Below, one piece after another: positions 25,082 through 34,069 of a stretch of 64,000 nucleotides of DNA. Below the pieces are notes generated by a model. It was given only the letters and a program-made list of their open reading frames with translations. It was not told the DNA's origin and ran no database searches. A program made the position numbers and the translations under genes. Position 1 is the first letter of the stretch. Every line of letters begins with the position of its first letter. Source of the DNA: JAJPXC01 sp964628905 (lineage in GTDB: Bacteria > Bacteroidota > Bacteroidia > Bacteroidales > Muribaculaceae); assembly GCA_964628905.1 (NCBI GenBank), contig CAZVNS010000006.1:1-64000 (forward strand), given 5' to 3'.

Positions 25082-26275
25082 ATGAAAAATATTGCAAAAC
25101 TGGTGGCACTGGCTGCATTAACCACCGCAATCACAGCTTGTGAAGAACATTGGGATCCCAATGAACTGCTTCAGGAGAACGGTTCGCTCAACCTGGCATC
25201 GCTCACCATCGATGTCGACGCTGACGTCAAAGAGATATCGCGCTCCGATGAGGGCGTCGATGTGAGCACGTTCACTGTGACAATCAGCGAAGTCGCATCC
25301 GGCACTAAGACCAACCAATGGACCGTGGCCTCGATGCCCGAAGTCGTGACCCTTCCCGTGGGAGATTACGTGATCGACGTTGAGAACGCGCCCCTGCAAC
25401 CAGCGGCGTGGGACGCACCCTGGTATCACCAGACCTCGAAGGTGACGATTGAAAAAGATGAAGTGACCTATCCCGAGCCAATCACCTGCACAATGGGCAA
25501 CGTGATGGTGTCTGTAGCCTACTCCGATGCCCTGCGTCAGGCGCTTAGCAGCGATACGAAGGTGAAGATAGCCGTCAGCGACGACTACCCCCTCACTTAT
25601 GAGCTTGGCGAGACACGCGTTGGCTACTTCGCTTTGCCAGATGGTGCCTCGACACTCGTAGCCGAATTCACCGGCAAGGTCAACGGTCGCGAGGTGACGA
25701 TGCGCAAATCGTTCGACGGCATCGCCGTGGCCCAACATCACACCATCACCTTCTCACTCAAGTCGGGACAGCTTGACCCATCAATTATTGTGGATGCCGA
25801 CATCACATACGACGATGTAGATATCGATATCCCCGGCAACGAGGACCCCATTACTCCTCCTACACCTCCGGCCGAGGATCTCCCTGAAATCACCAGCCAA
25901 ACACTCGACCTTGATGGTGTCAATCAGGTGGTAGACGGCCTTGAAGCAGTGGTAAACATCAAAGCTCCCAACGGTATCGCCCACCTTTGGGTGACAATCG
26001 TATCTGACGGACTGACCCCCGAGGTGCTCGCCGAGGTTGGCCTGACCGACAAGTTTGACCTCGCATATCCCGGAGAATACGAGGAGCCACTGCAAGGCCT
26101 CGGCTTCCCCACCGGCGACAATGTAATCGGCCAAACCTACCTGGTATTCGATATTAGCGAGTTCGTGCCCCTGTTGCCCCTCTTCCCCGGAGCACATAAT
26201 TTCGTGCTCGATGTTGAGGATACCAAAGGCAATAAGGTTTCAGTCACCCTCAAATTCTACGCCGATCCGTTATGA
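25082..26275 (+). CDS. DUF4493 family lipoprotein
   Basis: 397 residues. Signal peptide with lipobox ITAC (about 17-20). First domain (about 35-255) repeats the signatures of the preceding gene: LPVGDYVIDV, WYHQTSKVTI, TCTMGNVMVSVAY, and a hydrophobic strand after FSLKSGQLDPS. A proline linker (TPPTPPAED) joins an Ig-like second domain (about 270-397). It overlaps the next gene by four bases. It appears to be a shortened paralogue of the gene at 22540 without the FN3 and PCMD parts. Confidence 0.8.
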   Translation: MKNIAKLVALAALTTAITACEEHWDPNELLQENGSLNLASLTIDVDADVKEISRSDEGVDVSTFTVTISEVASGTKTNQWTVASMPEVVTLPVGDYVIDVENAPLQPAAWDAPWYHQTSKVTIEKDEVTYPEPITCTMGNVMVSVAYSDALRQALSSDTKVKIAVSDDYPLTYELGETRVGYFALPDGASTLVAEFTGKVNGREVTMRKSFDGIAVAQHHTITFSLKSGQLDPSIIVDADITYDDVDIDIPGNEDPITPPTPPAEDLPEITSQTLDLDGVNQVVDGLEAVVNIKAPNGIAHLWVTIVSDGLTPEVLAEVGLTDKFDLAYPGEYEEPLQGLGFPTGDNVIGQTYLVFDISEFVPLLPLFPGAHNFVLDVEDTKGNKVSVTLKFYADPL

Positions 26276-27399
26276 AAAAGTTACAACTGCTGACCCCGGT
26301 AGCTGCTGCTTGCTTGCTATGGGGTTGTGCGTCAGATGAGCCTGTGTCCACCGACAATGGTCAGGGACTGGTGCAGCTCGCGGCCACGTTCGACAGTCGC
26401 TCCACTGCCGATGATGACCTTGCCGCCACCTGTGACATTTCGATAATAAGTGACGAAGGTATCATACGCCAGTATCATGGCGTGGATGAGCTGACTGAGC
26501 CGTTGTGGCTCGCCACAGGCGACTATCAAGCAATGGCCACAGCAGGCGATAGCGTATCAGCCTCATGGGACAAGCGCTACTACAAGGGTCTCACGCCATT
26601 CAAAGTCACCACCGGAGGAGTTACCAATGTCAATGTCAACTGCACGCTGGCCAATGTCATAGCTTCAGTGAGCTACGATGCTCAGGTGAAGGATGCGCTC
26701 AACAGCTACACAATGCGCATCGGCCACTATCGCGGTTGGCTTGAATACGAGGGTGTCGACGCTCGCCAAGGCTACTTCATGATGCCCGGCGGCGTCACCG
26801 ACCTGCAATGGACGCTGACGGCTACCACTTTCGATGGTAGGCCATTTACCAAGAGCGGAGTGATCAAAGGTGTGAAACCCGCCACCGAATATCGTGTAAA
26901 TATCAAGTACACCGGCACCGTGTCACCCATCGGTGGCACATACCTCGACATCAACGTTGACGCTGATGTTGAGGTGATAAATCATGATGAGAGCATCGAA
27001 GATATCCCCACGGTAGGTTTAGTTGACGGAGACATTAATCAGCCGGTGCAAATCACCCGCGGCGAAGGTAAGCGATTGGTGCTGACAGCATTTGCCCCTG
27101 CAGGGATGAAGGAGGCTAAGCTGTCGGGCGACTTCGACCTGCTCGGCTTGGATGAGGGCTTGACATTCGATGCACTCGCACCCGATGCTGATGCCGTGGC
27201 AGCCCTTCGATCAAAGGGTATCAATATCGCTGTTGCTACAGCCGATGATGGAGCGGCATCGCTTGCCGTGAACTTCAGCGAAAAGCTCGTCGGTCTGCTT
27301 CCGGTCAACACCTATCACTTTACACTTGAGGTGGTTGACCAAAACGGTTTCCCGGCTCAAGGCACTCTCACAATCACAGTTATTGACCCAGAGGAATAA
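26272..27399 (+). CDS. DUF4493 family lipoprotein
   Basis: 375 residues. Lipobox LWGC (about 16-19). Same two-domain plan as the gene before: LATGDYQAMATAGD, YKGLTPFKVT, NCTLANVIASVSY in the first domain and an Ig-like second domain (about 245-375) ending FPAQGTLTITVIDPEE. Translational overlap ATGA with the upstream gene and six bases to the barrel gene downstream. Probably a surface or periplasm-facing outer membrane lipoprotein working with its paralogues. Confidence 0.8.
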   Translation: MKKLQLLTPVAAACLLWGCASDEPVSTDNGQGLVQLAATFDSRSTADDDLAATCDISIISDEGIIRQYHGVDELTEPLWLATGDYQAMATAGDSVSASWDKRYYKGLTPFKVTTGGVTNVNVNCTLANVIASVSYDAQVKDALNSYTMRIGHYRGWLEYEGVDARQGYFMMPGGVTDLQWTLTATTFDGRPFTKSGVIKGVKPATEYRVNIKYTGTVSPIGGTYLDINVDADVEVINHDESIEDIPTVGLVDGDINQPVQITRGEGKRLVLTAFAPAGMKEAKLSGDFDLLGLDEGLTFDALAPDADAVAALRSKGINIAVATADDGAASLAVNFSEKLVGLLPVNTYHFTLEVVDQNGFPAQGTLTITVIDPEE

Positions 27400-27405
27400 A
27401 ACACA

Positions 27406-28176
27406 ATGAAAAAGTTTCAACTATTTATAATCCTGATGACGCTCCTGAAGGTGCCTGTGGCCAAAGCCCAGGAGACATTCACCGTCGACTCGGGGCGCAT
27501 CGAGATCAAGGAATTCAAGCGCAACCTCGAATCGATTCCATTCGTCCCCAAAGGGCAGTGGATCACCGGTATCAACGTCAACTATGCTGCTTCGACGCAG
27601 GACAACTATCAGTTTCTGGTAATCGAAAATCTGAACGGCGATACATATTCGTTCAAAATCTCGCCCCAGCTGATGTATGCCTTCGCCGACAATAAGGCGG
27701 CGGGTGGTCGTTTCAGCTTCGCGCGCACCAAGACCAAACTAAATAGCGCTGACGTGATAGTCGACTCAGAGACGGAGTACAACACCGACAACCTCTACAG
27801 CGTGGCCAACAACTACTATGCAGCCGCTTTGTTCCGCTACTACCTGAGTATGGGTCGTTCAAAACGATTTGGCTTCTTAATCGAGGGACAGTTACAGATG
27901 GGAGGTGGCCAGTCAAAGCTTTGCAGCGGCAGTGGCGAAGACTTAACCGGTACATTTGAGCGCAACTATAAGCTCAACGTCGGTTTGGCTCCTGGACTGA
28001 TCATGTTCCTCAACAACTATTCGGCAATCGAGGTCAACGTCGGTCTGCTCGGATTTAACTACAACCATACCAAGTCGACCACCGACCAGGTGTATGTGGC
28101 GCATCGCAACACCCAAAGTGCGATATTTAATATCAACTTGTTTTCAATCACCTTTGGCGTAGCCTTTTATCTCTGA
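27406..28176 (+). CDS. Outer-membrane beta-barrel protein (first of two paralogues)
   Basis: 256 residues. Signal peptide about 1-21 (AKAQ). After a short periplasmic segment, PFVPKGQWITGINVNY begins a series of alternating amphipathic strands, including SMGRSKRFGFLIEG, GLAPGLIMFL and a terminal FNINLFSITFGVAFYL with the C-terminal aromatic/hydrophobic strand of Bam-inserted barrels. About ten strands would fit. It shares FxPKGQ, GRSKRF, xxxPGL and the C-terminal FNIN pattern with the next gene. Small size argues for a membrane anchor or enzyme-like barrel rather than a large porin. Confidence 0.78.
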   Translation: MKKFQLFIILMTLLKVPVAKAQETFTVDSGRIEIKEFKRNLESIPFVPKGQWITGINVNYAASTQDNYQFLVIENLNGDTYSFKISPQLMYAFADNKAAGGRFSFARTKTKLNSADVIVDSETEYNTDNLYSVANNYYAAALFRYYLSMGRSKRFGFLIEGQLQMGGGQSKLCSGSGEDLTGTFERNYKLNVGLAPGLIMFLNNYSAIEVNVGLLGFNYNHTKSTTDQVYVAHRNTQSAIFNINLFSITFGVAFYL

Positions 28177-28181
28177 TCAAT

Positions 28182-29051
28182 ATGAAGAAGATTATATTTA
28201 TATTAGCAGCATTGATATTGGGTACCGGCCTTCAGGTGGCCGCCAAATCCGACACCATCACGGTGATTAATCCCAACAAACGACAGTTTTACGACTTGGA
28301 GGAGGACCGTACATTCCTCAACGAAAAGGTGATAGTGCGCGGCGACACAGTGTCGATAATCCTTCCCGAGAAGAACTATGGCCGCTACGATCGTGGTCTT
28401 TATAACTTCCTTTTCATCCCCAAGGGGCAGATAGCCTTGGGCTTGACAGCCAACTATGGCTCGTTTGACAGCCAGGATATGCAGCTGTTGGGAGTGGTGG
28501 AGGACTTCGACTTCAAAGGCACAATATACTCGGTAAAGCCAACTTTCTCCTACTTTTTCCGCAACAACGAGTCTATCGGTCTGAAATTCACCTATACCAA
28601 GGGTGATGCCAACTTAGGACACATGGCGGTTGACTTCGACGACGATATCAACTTCGACATTCACAATGTGCGCTACAACACACATTCAGTTTCGGGAGCC
28701 GTCTTCTACCGCAAATATGTAGGCTTGGGACGTTCGAAGCGATTTGCTGTGTTCAACGATGTCGACCTTTCGTTTGGTGGTGGACGCACCCGCTTCGTGC
28801 GCTACTACAACGACGAGCCTCGCGATACCCGCACACGCACCTTCGAGGCAGCGTTCAACTTCTCTCCCGGTTTGTGCGCCTTCATCCAAGACTATGTATC
28901 GTTCAACGTTTCGTTTGGAGTGTTCGGCGTATATTTACGCAATGCGCACCAGACTACCAACAACATCGAGGATGGCAAGCGATTTACTTCAGGAGCCAAC
29001 TTCCGTTTCAATATTTTCAACATCAACTTCGGCCTCGGCATACATATATAA
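28182..29051 (+). CDS. Outer-membrane beta-barrel protein (second paralogue)
   Basis: 289 residues, signal peptide about 1-21 (QVAAK). Contains LFIPKGQIALGLTANYG, LGRSKRFAVFND, FSPGLCAFIQDY and the terminal FRFNIFNINFGLGIHI, in the same order as the preceding gene, so the pair arose by duplication. Five to six bases between genes. The N-terminal region (about 22-80) is longer than in its partner and may reach into the periplasm. Confidence 0.78.
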   Translation: MKKIIFILAALILGTGLQVAAKSDTITVINPNKRQFYDLEEDRTFLNEKVIVRGDTVSIILPEKNYGRYDRGLYNFLFIPKGQIALGLTANYGSFDSQDMQLLGVVEDFDFKGTIYSVKPTFSYFFRNNESIGLKFTYTKGDANLGHMAVDFDDDINFDIHNVRYNTHSVSGAVFYRKYVGLGRSKRFAVFNDVDLSFGGGRTRFVRYYNDEPRDTRTRTFEAAFNFSPGLCAFIQDYVSFNVSFGVFGVYLRNAHQTTNNIEDGKRFTSGANFRFNIFNINFGLGIHI

Positions 29052-29054
29052 TAT

Positions 29055-30623
29055 ATGAAAAAGAGCATCAACGCCGCTATAGTTGCGGCCACAGCATTTG
29101 CGCTCACTGCTTGTATCAAGAACGACATACCCTATCCGCGCATACAGCCCGATTTCACCACATTTGCCGTGGCCGGCCAGACCCAGACACCGCAGATCGA
29201 CACTCAGTCGCGCACCGTCACCGTGTATCTGTCGGAGAGCGTCGACCCTTATGCGGTCACCGTTACCGATTATGCTATCGATCCTGAGGATGCTTCCGTG
29301 GTCAATGATGCGCTAAACGGCACAGTCGACCTGTCAACTCCGGCCACTGTCACCCTACGACTCTACCAGGACTACGATTGGACAATCAAGGCAGTGCAGG
29401 ATATCGACCGCTATTTCACTGTCGACGGCCAGATTGGTACGTCAACAATCGATGTGACTAATCATCGTGTAATCGCATATATCCCTGACACCCAGCCCAT
29501 CGACATGGTGAAGGTGACATCCCTCAAACTCGAAGCTGAGGGTGCTACAATGGATCAAGACCTTGCAGGCACCACAGTCGACTTCTCCAATCCGGTGGAA
29601 GTCAACGTAAACAAGTGGGGCCGCACCACCCGGTGGACTCTGATTGTCGAGCCTACACAGGCATCAGTAACTACCGTGAGCGCTGACGCTTGGAGCCGAG
29701 TGGTTTGGGTATATGGAGCCGCCCAGGAGGGAAAGGACAACGGTGCCGAGTTCCGCCAGCAGGGTGCAACCTCATGGATGAAGGTGCCCACCGACTGGAT
29801 TGAATTCAATGGTGGCGATTTCCGTGCTTGCATCTCGCATCTTGAGCCTGCCACCACCTACGAGGTGCGCACGTACTCAGATGAGGAATATGGAACCACG
29901 CTTACCGTGACCACCGGAACCGAACCTCAGTTGCCCAACTCGTCGTTCGACGACTGGTGGCTCGATGGCAAGGTATGGTGCCCGTGGGCTCAGAACGCCG
30001 AACCATTCTGGGGAACGGGCAACAAGGGCGCCACTACCCTTGGCAACTCCAATACTGTGCCCACCACCGACACGTCGACCGGTACCGGACAGGCTGCGAT
30101 GCTCCAAACCAAATTTGTGGGCATAGGTACGCTTGGCAAACTTGCAGCGGGTAATATCTTCGCAGGTGTGTATGTGCGCACTGATGGTACGAACGGAGTG
30201 CTCGACTTTGGTCGTCCATTCACCCAGCGGCCAACTCGCCTGCGCGCTCACATCAAGTATCAGACAGCTCCTATCTCATCGGCCTCCGGACAATTTGCCC
30301 CGCTTAAGGGAGAGCCTGACACTTGTATCGTTTGGGTGGCATTGACCGACGGTCAGAAGCCGTTTGAGATACGTACCAACCCCAGCAACCGTCAGCTCTT
30401 CGACCGCAATGCTTCCGACGTGATAGCCTACGGCGAGTACACATCAGGAGCTTCGATACCCGACTATATCCAGATTGATATTCCCCTGGAATACAAGGCT
30501 ACCGACCGCATTCCCACATATATTCTCGTCACAGCCTCGGCTTCGAAATATGGCGACTACTTTGTGGGAGGCAACGGCGCCATCCTCTATGTCGATGACT
30601 TAGAGCTGCTATACGACTATTAG
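29055..30623 (+). CDS. PCMD-domain lipoprotein
   Basis: 522 residues. Lipobox LTAC (about 17-20). Two DUF5018-like beta domains about 25-200 (VTVYLSESVDPYAVTV; IAYIPDTQPIDMVKVTSL), an FN3-like domain about 200-292, and a PCMD-type module about 295-522 starting LPNSSFDDWW and ending AILYVDDLELLYDY. Such proteins are predicted surface carbohydrate-interacting lipoproteins in Bacteroides; the function is not established. Last gene of the operon, followed by a large hairpin. Its C-terminal module mirrors that of the gene at 22540. Confidence 0.82.
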   Translation: MKKSINAAIVAATAFALTACIKNDIPYPRIQPDFTTFAVAGQTQTPQIDTQSRTVTVYLSESVDPYAVTVTDYAIDPEDASVVNDALNGTVDLSTPATVTLRLYQDYDWTIKAVQDIDRYFTVDGQIGTSTIDVTNHRVIAYIPDTQPIDMVKVTSLKLEAEGATMDQDLAGTTVDFSNPVEVNVNKWGRTTRWTLIVEPTQASVTTVSADAWSRVVWVYGAAQEGKDNGAEFRQQGATSWMKVPTDWIEFNGGDFRACISHLEPATTYEVRTYSDEEYGTTLTVTTGTEPQLPNSSFDDWWLDGKVWCPWAQNAEPFWGTGNKGATTLGNSNTVPTTDTSTGTGQAAMLQTKFVGIGTLGKLAAGNIFAGVYVRTDGTNGVLDFGRPFTQRPTRLRAHIKYQTAPISSASGQFAPLKGEPDTCIVWVALTDGQKPFEIRTNPSNRQLFDRNASDVIAYGEYTSGASIPDYIQIDIPLEYKATDRIPTYILVTASASKYGDYFVGGNGAILYVDDLELLYDY

Positions 30624-30634
30624 TGAAACCCATA

Positions 30635-30684
30635 ACACACGACGAGGGGCCGCATCAGATGCTATGCGGCCCCTCGTCGTGTGT
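30635..30684. terminator. Perfect 21-bp inverted repeat between convergent genes
   Basis: Left arm 30635-30655 and right arm 30664-30684 are exact reverse complements around an 8-base loop. It lies between the PCMD gene and rlmB and probably terminates both, although neither side has a clean T run. Confidence 0.65.
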
Positions 30685-30698
30685 AGTGCTCCGGGTTT

Positions 30699-31454
30699 TT
30701 AGATTACTTCCATGTTGGCGTTGAGGCGCTGGCGTACAACTTCGTACATCAGCACTCCGGCGGCTACTGACACATTGAGCGAACCGATATGACCCATCAT
30801 CGGTATAGACACCATGGTGTCGCACTGATCCAACACGTCAGGCGATATGCCCACATCCTCGGCTCCCATCACTATGGCTACCGGTGTGGTATAGTTCTCG
30901 CAGGTATAGTTGATTTCGACCTTCTCGCTGGCAGCCACTACCTTGTAACCATTGTTGCGGAGGAATTTCACGGCATTTGCAATCGAGCGTTCACGGCACA
31001 CCGGCACTCGGTGCAGCGCTCCGGCCGAGGTTTTGATGGCGTCGCCACCCACCGACACGCTGCCGCGCTCAGGTATGACGATAGCGTCGACTCCGGCGCA
31101 CTCGCATGTGCGGGCTATAGCACCGAAATTGCGCACATCGGTGATGCCGTCGAGCACCACGATGAAGGGCAAAATTCCATCCTCATAGAGTTGTGGAACG
31201 AGGTGGTCGAGGCGGTGATATGTCACAGCTGAAAGCATGGCCACAACCCCCTGATGGTTCTTGCGGGTGATTCGGTTGATACGTTCCACAGGCACTCGCT
31301 GGGTGGGGATGCGGTATTCGCGGATACGCCCCACCAGATCGGCTATCAGATCGCCATGGAGATCCTTCTTGATGAAAATTTTGTCGATTTCCTTGCCGGC
31401 GTCGATAGCCTCGATGATGGCCCGGATGCCATAGATATAGTCTTCGCGTTCCAT
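30699..31454 (-). CDS. rlmB: 23S rRNA (guanosine-2'-O-)-methyltransferase, TrmH/SpoU family
   Basis: 251 residues. N-terminal RNA-binding domain (YIYGIRAIIEAI...) and C-terminal SPOUT knot with the three motifs: NFGAIARTCECAGVDA, VMGAEDVGIS, and IPMMGHIGSLNVSVA. It uses SAM to methylate a 23S rRNA ribose (G2251 in E. coli for RlmB). Last gene of the dnaN-recN operon, 14 bases after the recN stop. The precise rRNA target is inferred from the family. Confidence 0.9.
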   Translation of the reverse strand: MEREDYIYGIRAIIEAIDAGKEIDKIFIKKDLHGDLIADLVGRIREYRIPTQRVPVERINRITRKNHQGVVAMLSAVTYHRLDHLVPQLYEDGILPFIVVLDGITDVRNFGAIARTCECAGVDAIVIPERGSVSVGGDAIKTSAGALHRVPVCRERSIANAVKFLRNNGYKVVAASEKVEINYTCENYTTPVAIVMGAEDVGISPDVLDQCDTMVSIPMMGHIGSLNVSVAAGVLMYEVVRQRLNANMEVI

Positions 31455-31468
31455 TGTAATGAGATGGC

Positions 31469-33130
31469 TTAGTTGAGATTGAGGAGCGACTTGGCCGCCG
31501 AGCGTGCCGCCTCGTCATCTTTATAACCGCTGAGCATCACCGCCAGTTCATCGATGCGCTCATCGTCGCTCAGGCAGCGTATGCGGGTGTTGGTAGATGT
31601 TTCGTCGTCCTCCTTATATACCTTGAAGTGTTTGGTTCCTTTTGATGCCACTTGGGGCAGGTGGGTGATGGCAATCACCTGCATATTGGCTGCGATGTCA
31701 AGCATCATACGCCCCATGCGGTTGGCCACGTCGCCCGACACTCCGGTGTCGACTTCATCAAAAATCAACGATGGCAGTTGCATCTTTGAAGCCACCAATG
31801 ACTTGATGCACAGCATCAGACGCGATATTTCACCACCTGAGGCGGTGTCGCCTACGGGGAGTGGGGTCTGATTTTTGTTGAAGGCGAAGAGAAATTCCAC
31901 ACGGTCGATGCCGGTACGGGTCATCTCTCCCTGCACCACCTTGATTTCGACTGTCAGGTTCTTCATCCCAAGGGGCATAGCTCGCTCGCGCAGGGTCTCG
32001 GCGAAGCGTGCGGCCTCGTCGATGCGTGATTGCGAGATGATTTTTGCGGCATCCATCGCTTTGCGTTTGGCCTGCTTGGCGGCCGCCGCGAGCTCTCGGA
32101 GCTGGTCGTCGCCGTGGGTGATGGCTTGCAGTTTCTGACGCAGATTGTAGCGGATCGCAATCAGGGCCTCCACTGAGTCAACGTGATGCTTGCGTTGTAG
32201 GGTGTAGAGGTCGTTGAGGCGGTCCTCAATGGACTCCAGTTGTGCAGGGTCGGCGTTGATGTTGGAGTCGTAGTCGGAGAATGTGTCGGTAATATCCTGA
32301 AGCTCAATGCGGACCGACTCCAGGCGCTGTGCCAATGCGGGCGCCTCGGCTATGGTGTCAGACAGGGCTGTTGCTCGGTCGGCGGCGGTGCGTATCAGCG
32401 ATAGGGCATCACCCTCTTCTCCTTGCAATGCGTTGATGATGGTGGCGAGTGAGGCTTTGACCTGGCCGATGTTGGTGAGCAGTTCACGCTCGCGTTCAAG
32501 TTCCTCCTGCTCCCCCTCGATGAGGTTCATCTCTTCCAACTGACTGAGTTGGAAGCGTGTGAACTCCTCATCCTCAAGTGATTGCTCGATCAGACGGCGA
32601 TGGCGGCGATAACGGGCCACCGCGCCTTTATAGTCGTTGTAGAGTGTGGTGTATTGGTCGAGTCGTTGCTGATTGCCGGCCAGAGAGTCGATGATGTTGA
32701 GCTGGTACTCAGGGGTGGCGAGTAGCAGGTTTTGGTGCTGTGAGTGCACATCGACGAGCCTCATGGCCACTGCGCGGAGTTGAGTGAGTGTGATGGGTGA
32801 GTCGTTGATGAATGCACGTGATCGTCCTGAGGGGGCGAGTTCGCGTCGAAGCAGGCACACTTGGTCGTCCCACTCTATATCGTTGTCGGCGCAAAGTTGC
32901 CGCAGCGCTGTGTAGCCATCGACGGTGAAGGTGGCCTCTATCACCGACTTGTGCTCGCGGTCGCGTATCACTTTGAGGTCGGCACGTCCCCCTAACAGCA
33001 ACCCTAACGCACTAAGCATGATTGATTTGCCCGCACCGGTTTCGCCGGTGATGATGTTGAGCCCGGGACTGAACTCTATGTCGATCCGGTCAATCAGAGC
33101 GTAGTTGGATATATGCAGAGTCTTAAGCAT
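31469..33130 (-). CDS. recN: DNA repair protein RecN
   Basis: 553 residues, SMC-like ATPase for double-strand break repair. Walker A TGETGAGKS (about 27-35), a long coiled-coil middle (about 160-365), then ASGGEISRLML (signature), LIFDEVDTGVSG (Walker B) and AITHLPQVAS. N-terminal LHISNYALIDRIDIEF is typical. Its start is immediately next to the porD stop. Complete length for the family. Confidence 0.95.
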   Translation of the reverse strand: MLKTLHISNYALIDRIDIEFSPGLNIITGETGAGKSIMLSALGLLLGGRADLKVIRDREHKSVIEATFTVDGYTALRQLCADNDIEWDDQVCLLRRELAPSGRSRAFINDSPITLTQLRAVAMRLVDVHSQHQNLLLATPEYQLNIIDSLAGNQQRLDQYTTLYNDYKGAVARYRRHRRLIEQSLEDEEFTRFQLSQLEEMNLIEGEQEELERERELLTNIGQVKASLATIINALQGEEGDALSLIRTAADRATALSDTIAEAPALAQRLESVRIELQDITDTFSDYDSNINADPAQLESIEDRLNDLYTLQRKHHVDSVEALIAIRYNLRQKLQAITHGDDQLRELAAAAKQAKRKAMDAAKIISQSRIDEAARFAETLRERAMPLGMKNLTVEIKVVQGEMTRTGIDRVEFLFAFNKNQTPLPVGDTASGGEISRLMLCIKSLVASKMQLPSLIFDEVDTGVSGDVANRMGRMMLDIAANMQVIAITHLPQVASKGTKHFKVYKEDDETSTNTRIRCLSDDERIDELAVMLSGYKDDEAARSAAKSLLNLN

Positions 33131-34069
33131 TTACTTATTGGTGCCGTTCTTGATTTTGGTTAGGCGGTCGGAGTCGGTGGGATAGATAGGTGAGAGGATT
33201 TCCACCACTGTCTCTCGCTCTGTTTGCGAGCCTTTTGTATAGATGTTGACCAGCTCGTCGAGTTTGGCGTCGCGGAATAGCGACAGCGATACCGACATGG
33301 GGGCCGCGTCGTAGATTTTCTTCAGGTTTTCGAGCGTTGAAGTGATTTTGGCTCTCCCTTTATCGGGACTAACCACCATCTGGTCAAGCCCTTGCAGGTG
33401 ATATTCGTAGAGCATTGTGCGCACGGGCTCCATGTTGGGATCGGTGTATGCGGCAAGCACTGCGGCTCGGTTCTTATTGTCCTCAAAGGCTTTCCATCCT
33501 GACTCGCCGGATGATTGGGCCATCTGCACCACCTGTTGGGCCATTTCATAGAAGGCGTCACCACCTTTGAGTGAAAAGGAGTCGAAATCCACCGACAATA
33601 TCAGATAGGCGTAGAAATTGAGTATGGCAGTGAGCTGGCTCTCCATAGAGTTCTGCGAGAAAATCAAAGGCTCATTCTCCTGATAGTCAAACTCTACCTT
33701 TGTATCCTTGAAGTTGATGAGCGTGGTGGTGTAGTTGCTGTTGTAGACCGGGCGGCTCGACTGTATCTGCAAGTCGCCCTTCATCGTATTGCCGTCGTAC
33801 TCCTTGATGGTGAAGAACATGCGGCACTCTATCTTCTCGTTGGTTGCAATCTGGGCGTTTGAGAATTTTGTGGTGTTGAGATAGTCGTTGATGGCGGTTT
33901 GCAGGGTCTCGAACACCGATTTGTTGACGTTCTGTACCTGCTGGGAGTTGATCTCGACCTGACAGTTGAGCTCCTGGGCTGATGCGCTTAATGATGGAAA
34001 AAGCATCACTAAGCTCAAGAGAGCTATAAGGATTGTGCTATGTGTGTTTTTTGTATGCGATAGTTTCAT
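33131..34069 (-). CDS. porD: DUF4835 family / type IX secretion protein PorD
   Basis: 312 residues, signal peptide about 1-31 (SASAQ). Begins ELNCQVEINSQQVQ, a family hallmark, and contains DYLNTTKFSNAQI, RPVYNSNYTTTLINF and DFDSFSLKGGDAFYEMAQQ. Families of this type sit between coaBC and recN in many Bacteroidota and are annotated as PorD, linked to type IX secretion; the biochemical role is not known. It overlaps coaBC by four bases (ATGA). Its presence agrees with the T9SS substrate at 15453. Confidence 0.82.
   Translation of the reverse strand: MKLSHTKNTHSTILIALLSLVMLFPSLSASAQELNCQVEINSQQVQNVNKSVFETLQTAINDYLNTTKFSNAQIATNEKIECRMFFTIKEYDGNTMKGDLQIQSSRPVYNSNYTTTLINFKDTKVEFDYQENEPLIFSQNSMESQLTAILNFYAYLILSVDFDSFSLKGGDAFYEMAQQVVQMAQSSGESGWKAFEDNKNRAAVLAAYTDPNMEPVRTMLYEYHLQGLDQMVVSPDKGRAKITSTLENLKKIYDAAPMSVSLSLFRDAKLDELVNIYTKGSQTERETVVEILSPIYPTDSDRLTKIKNGTNK

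Noticed and set aside
33131..34069. Reading the DUF4835 gene as a new lipoprotein
   Set aside because: It has a cleavable signal peptide without a lipobox and matches the known coaBC-porD-recN neighbourhood.
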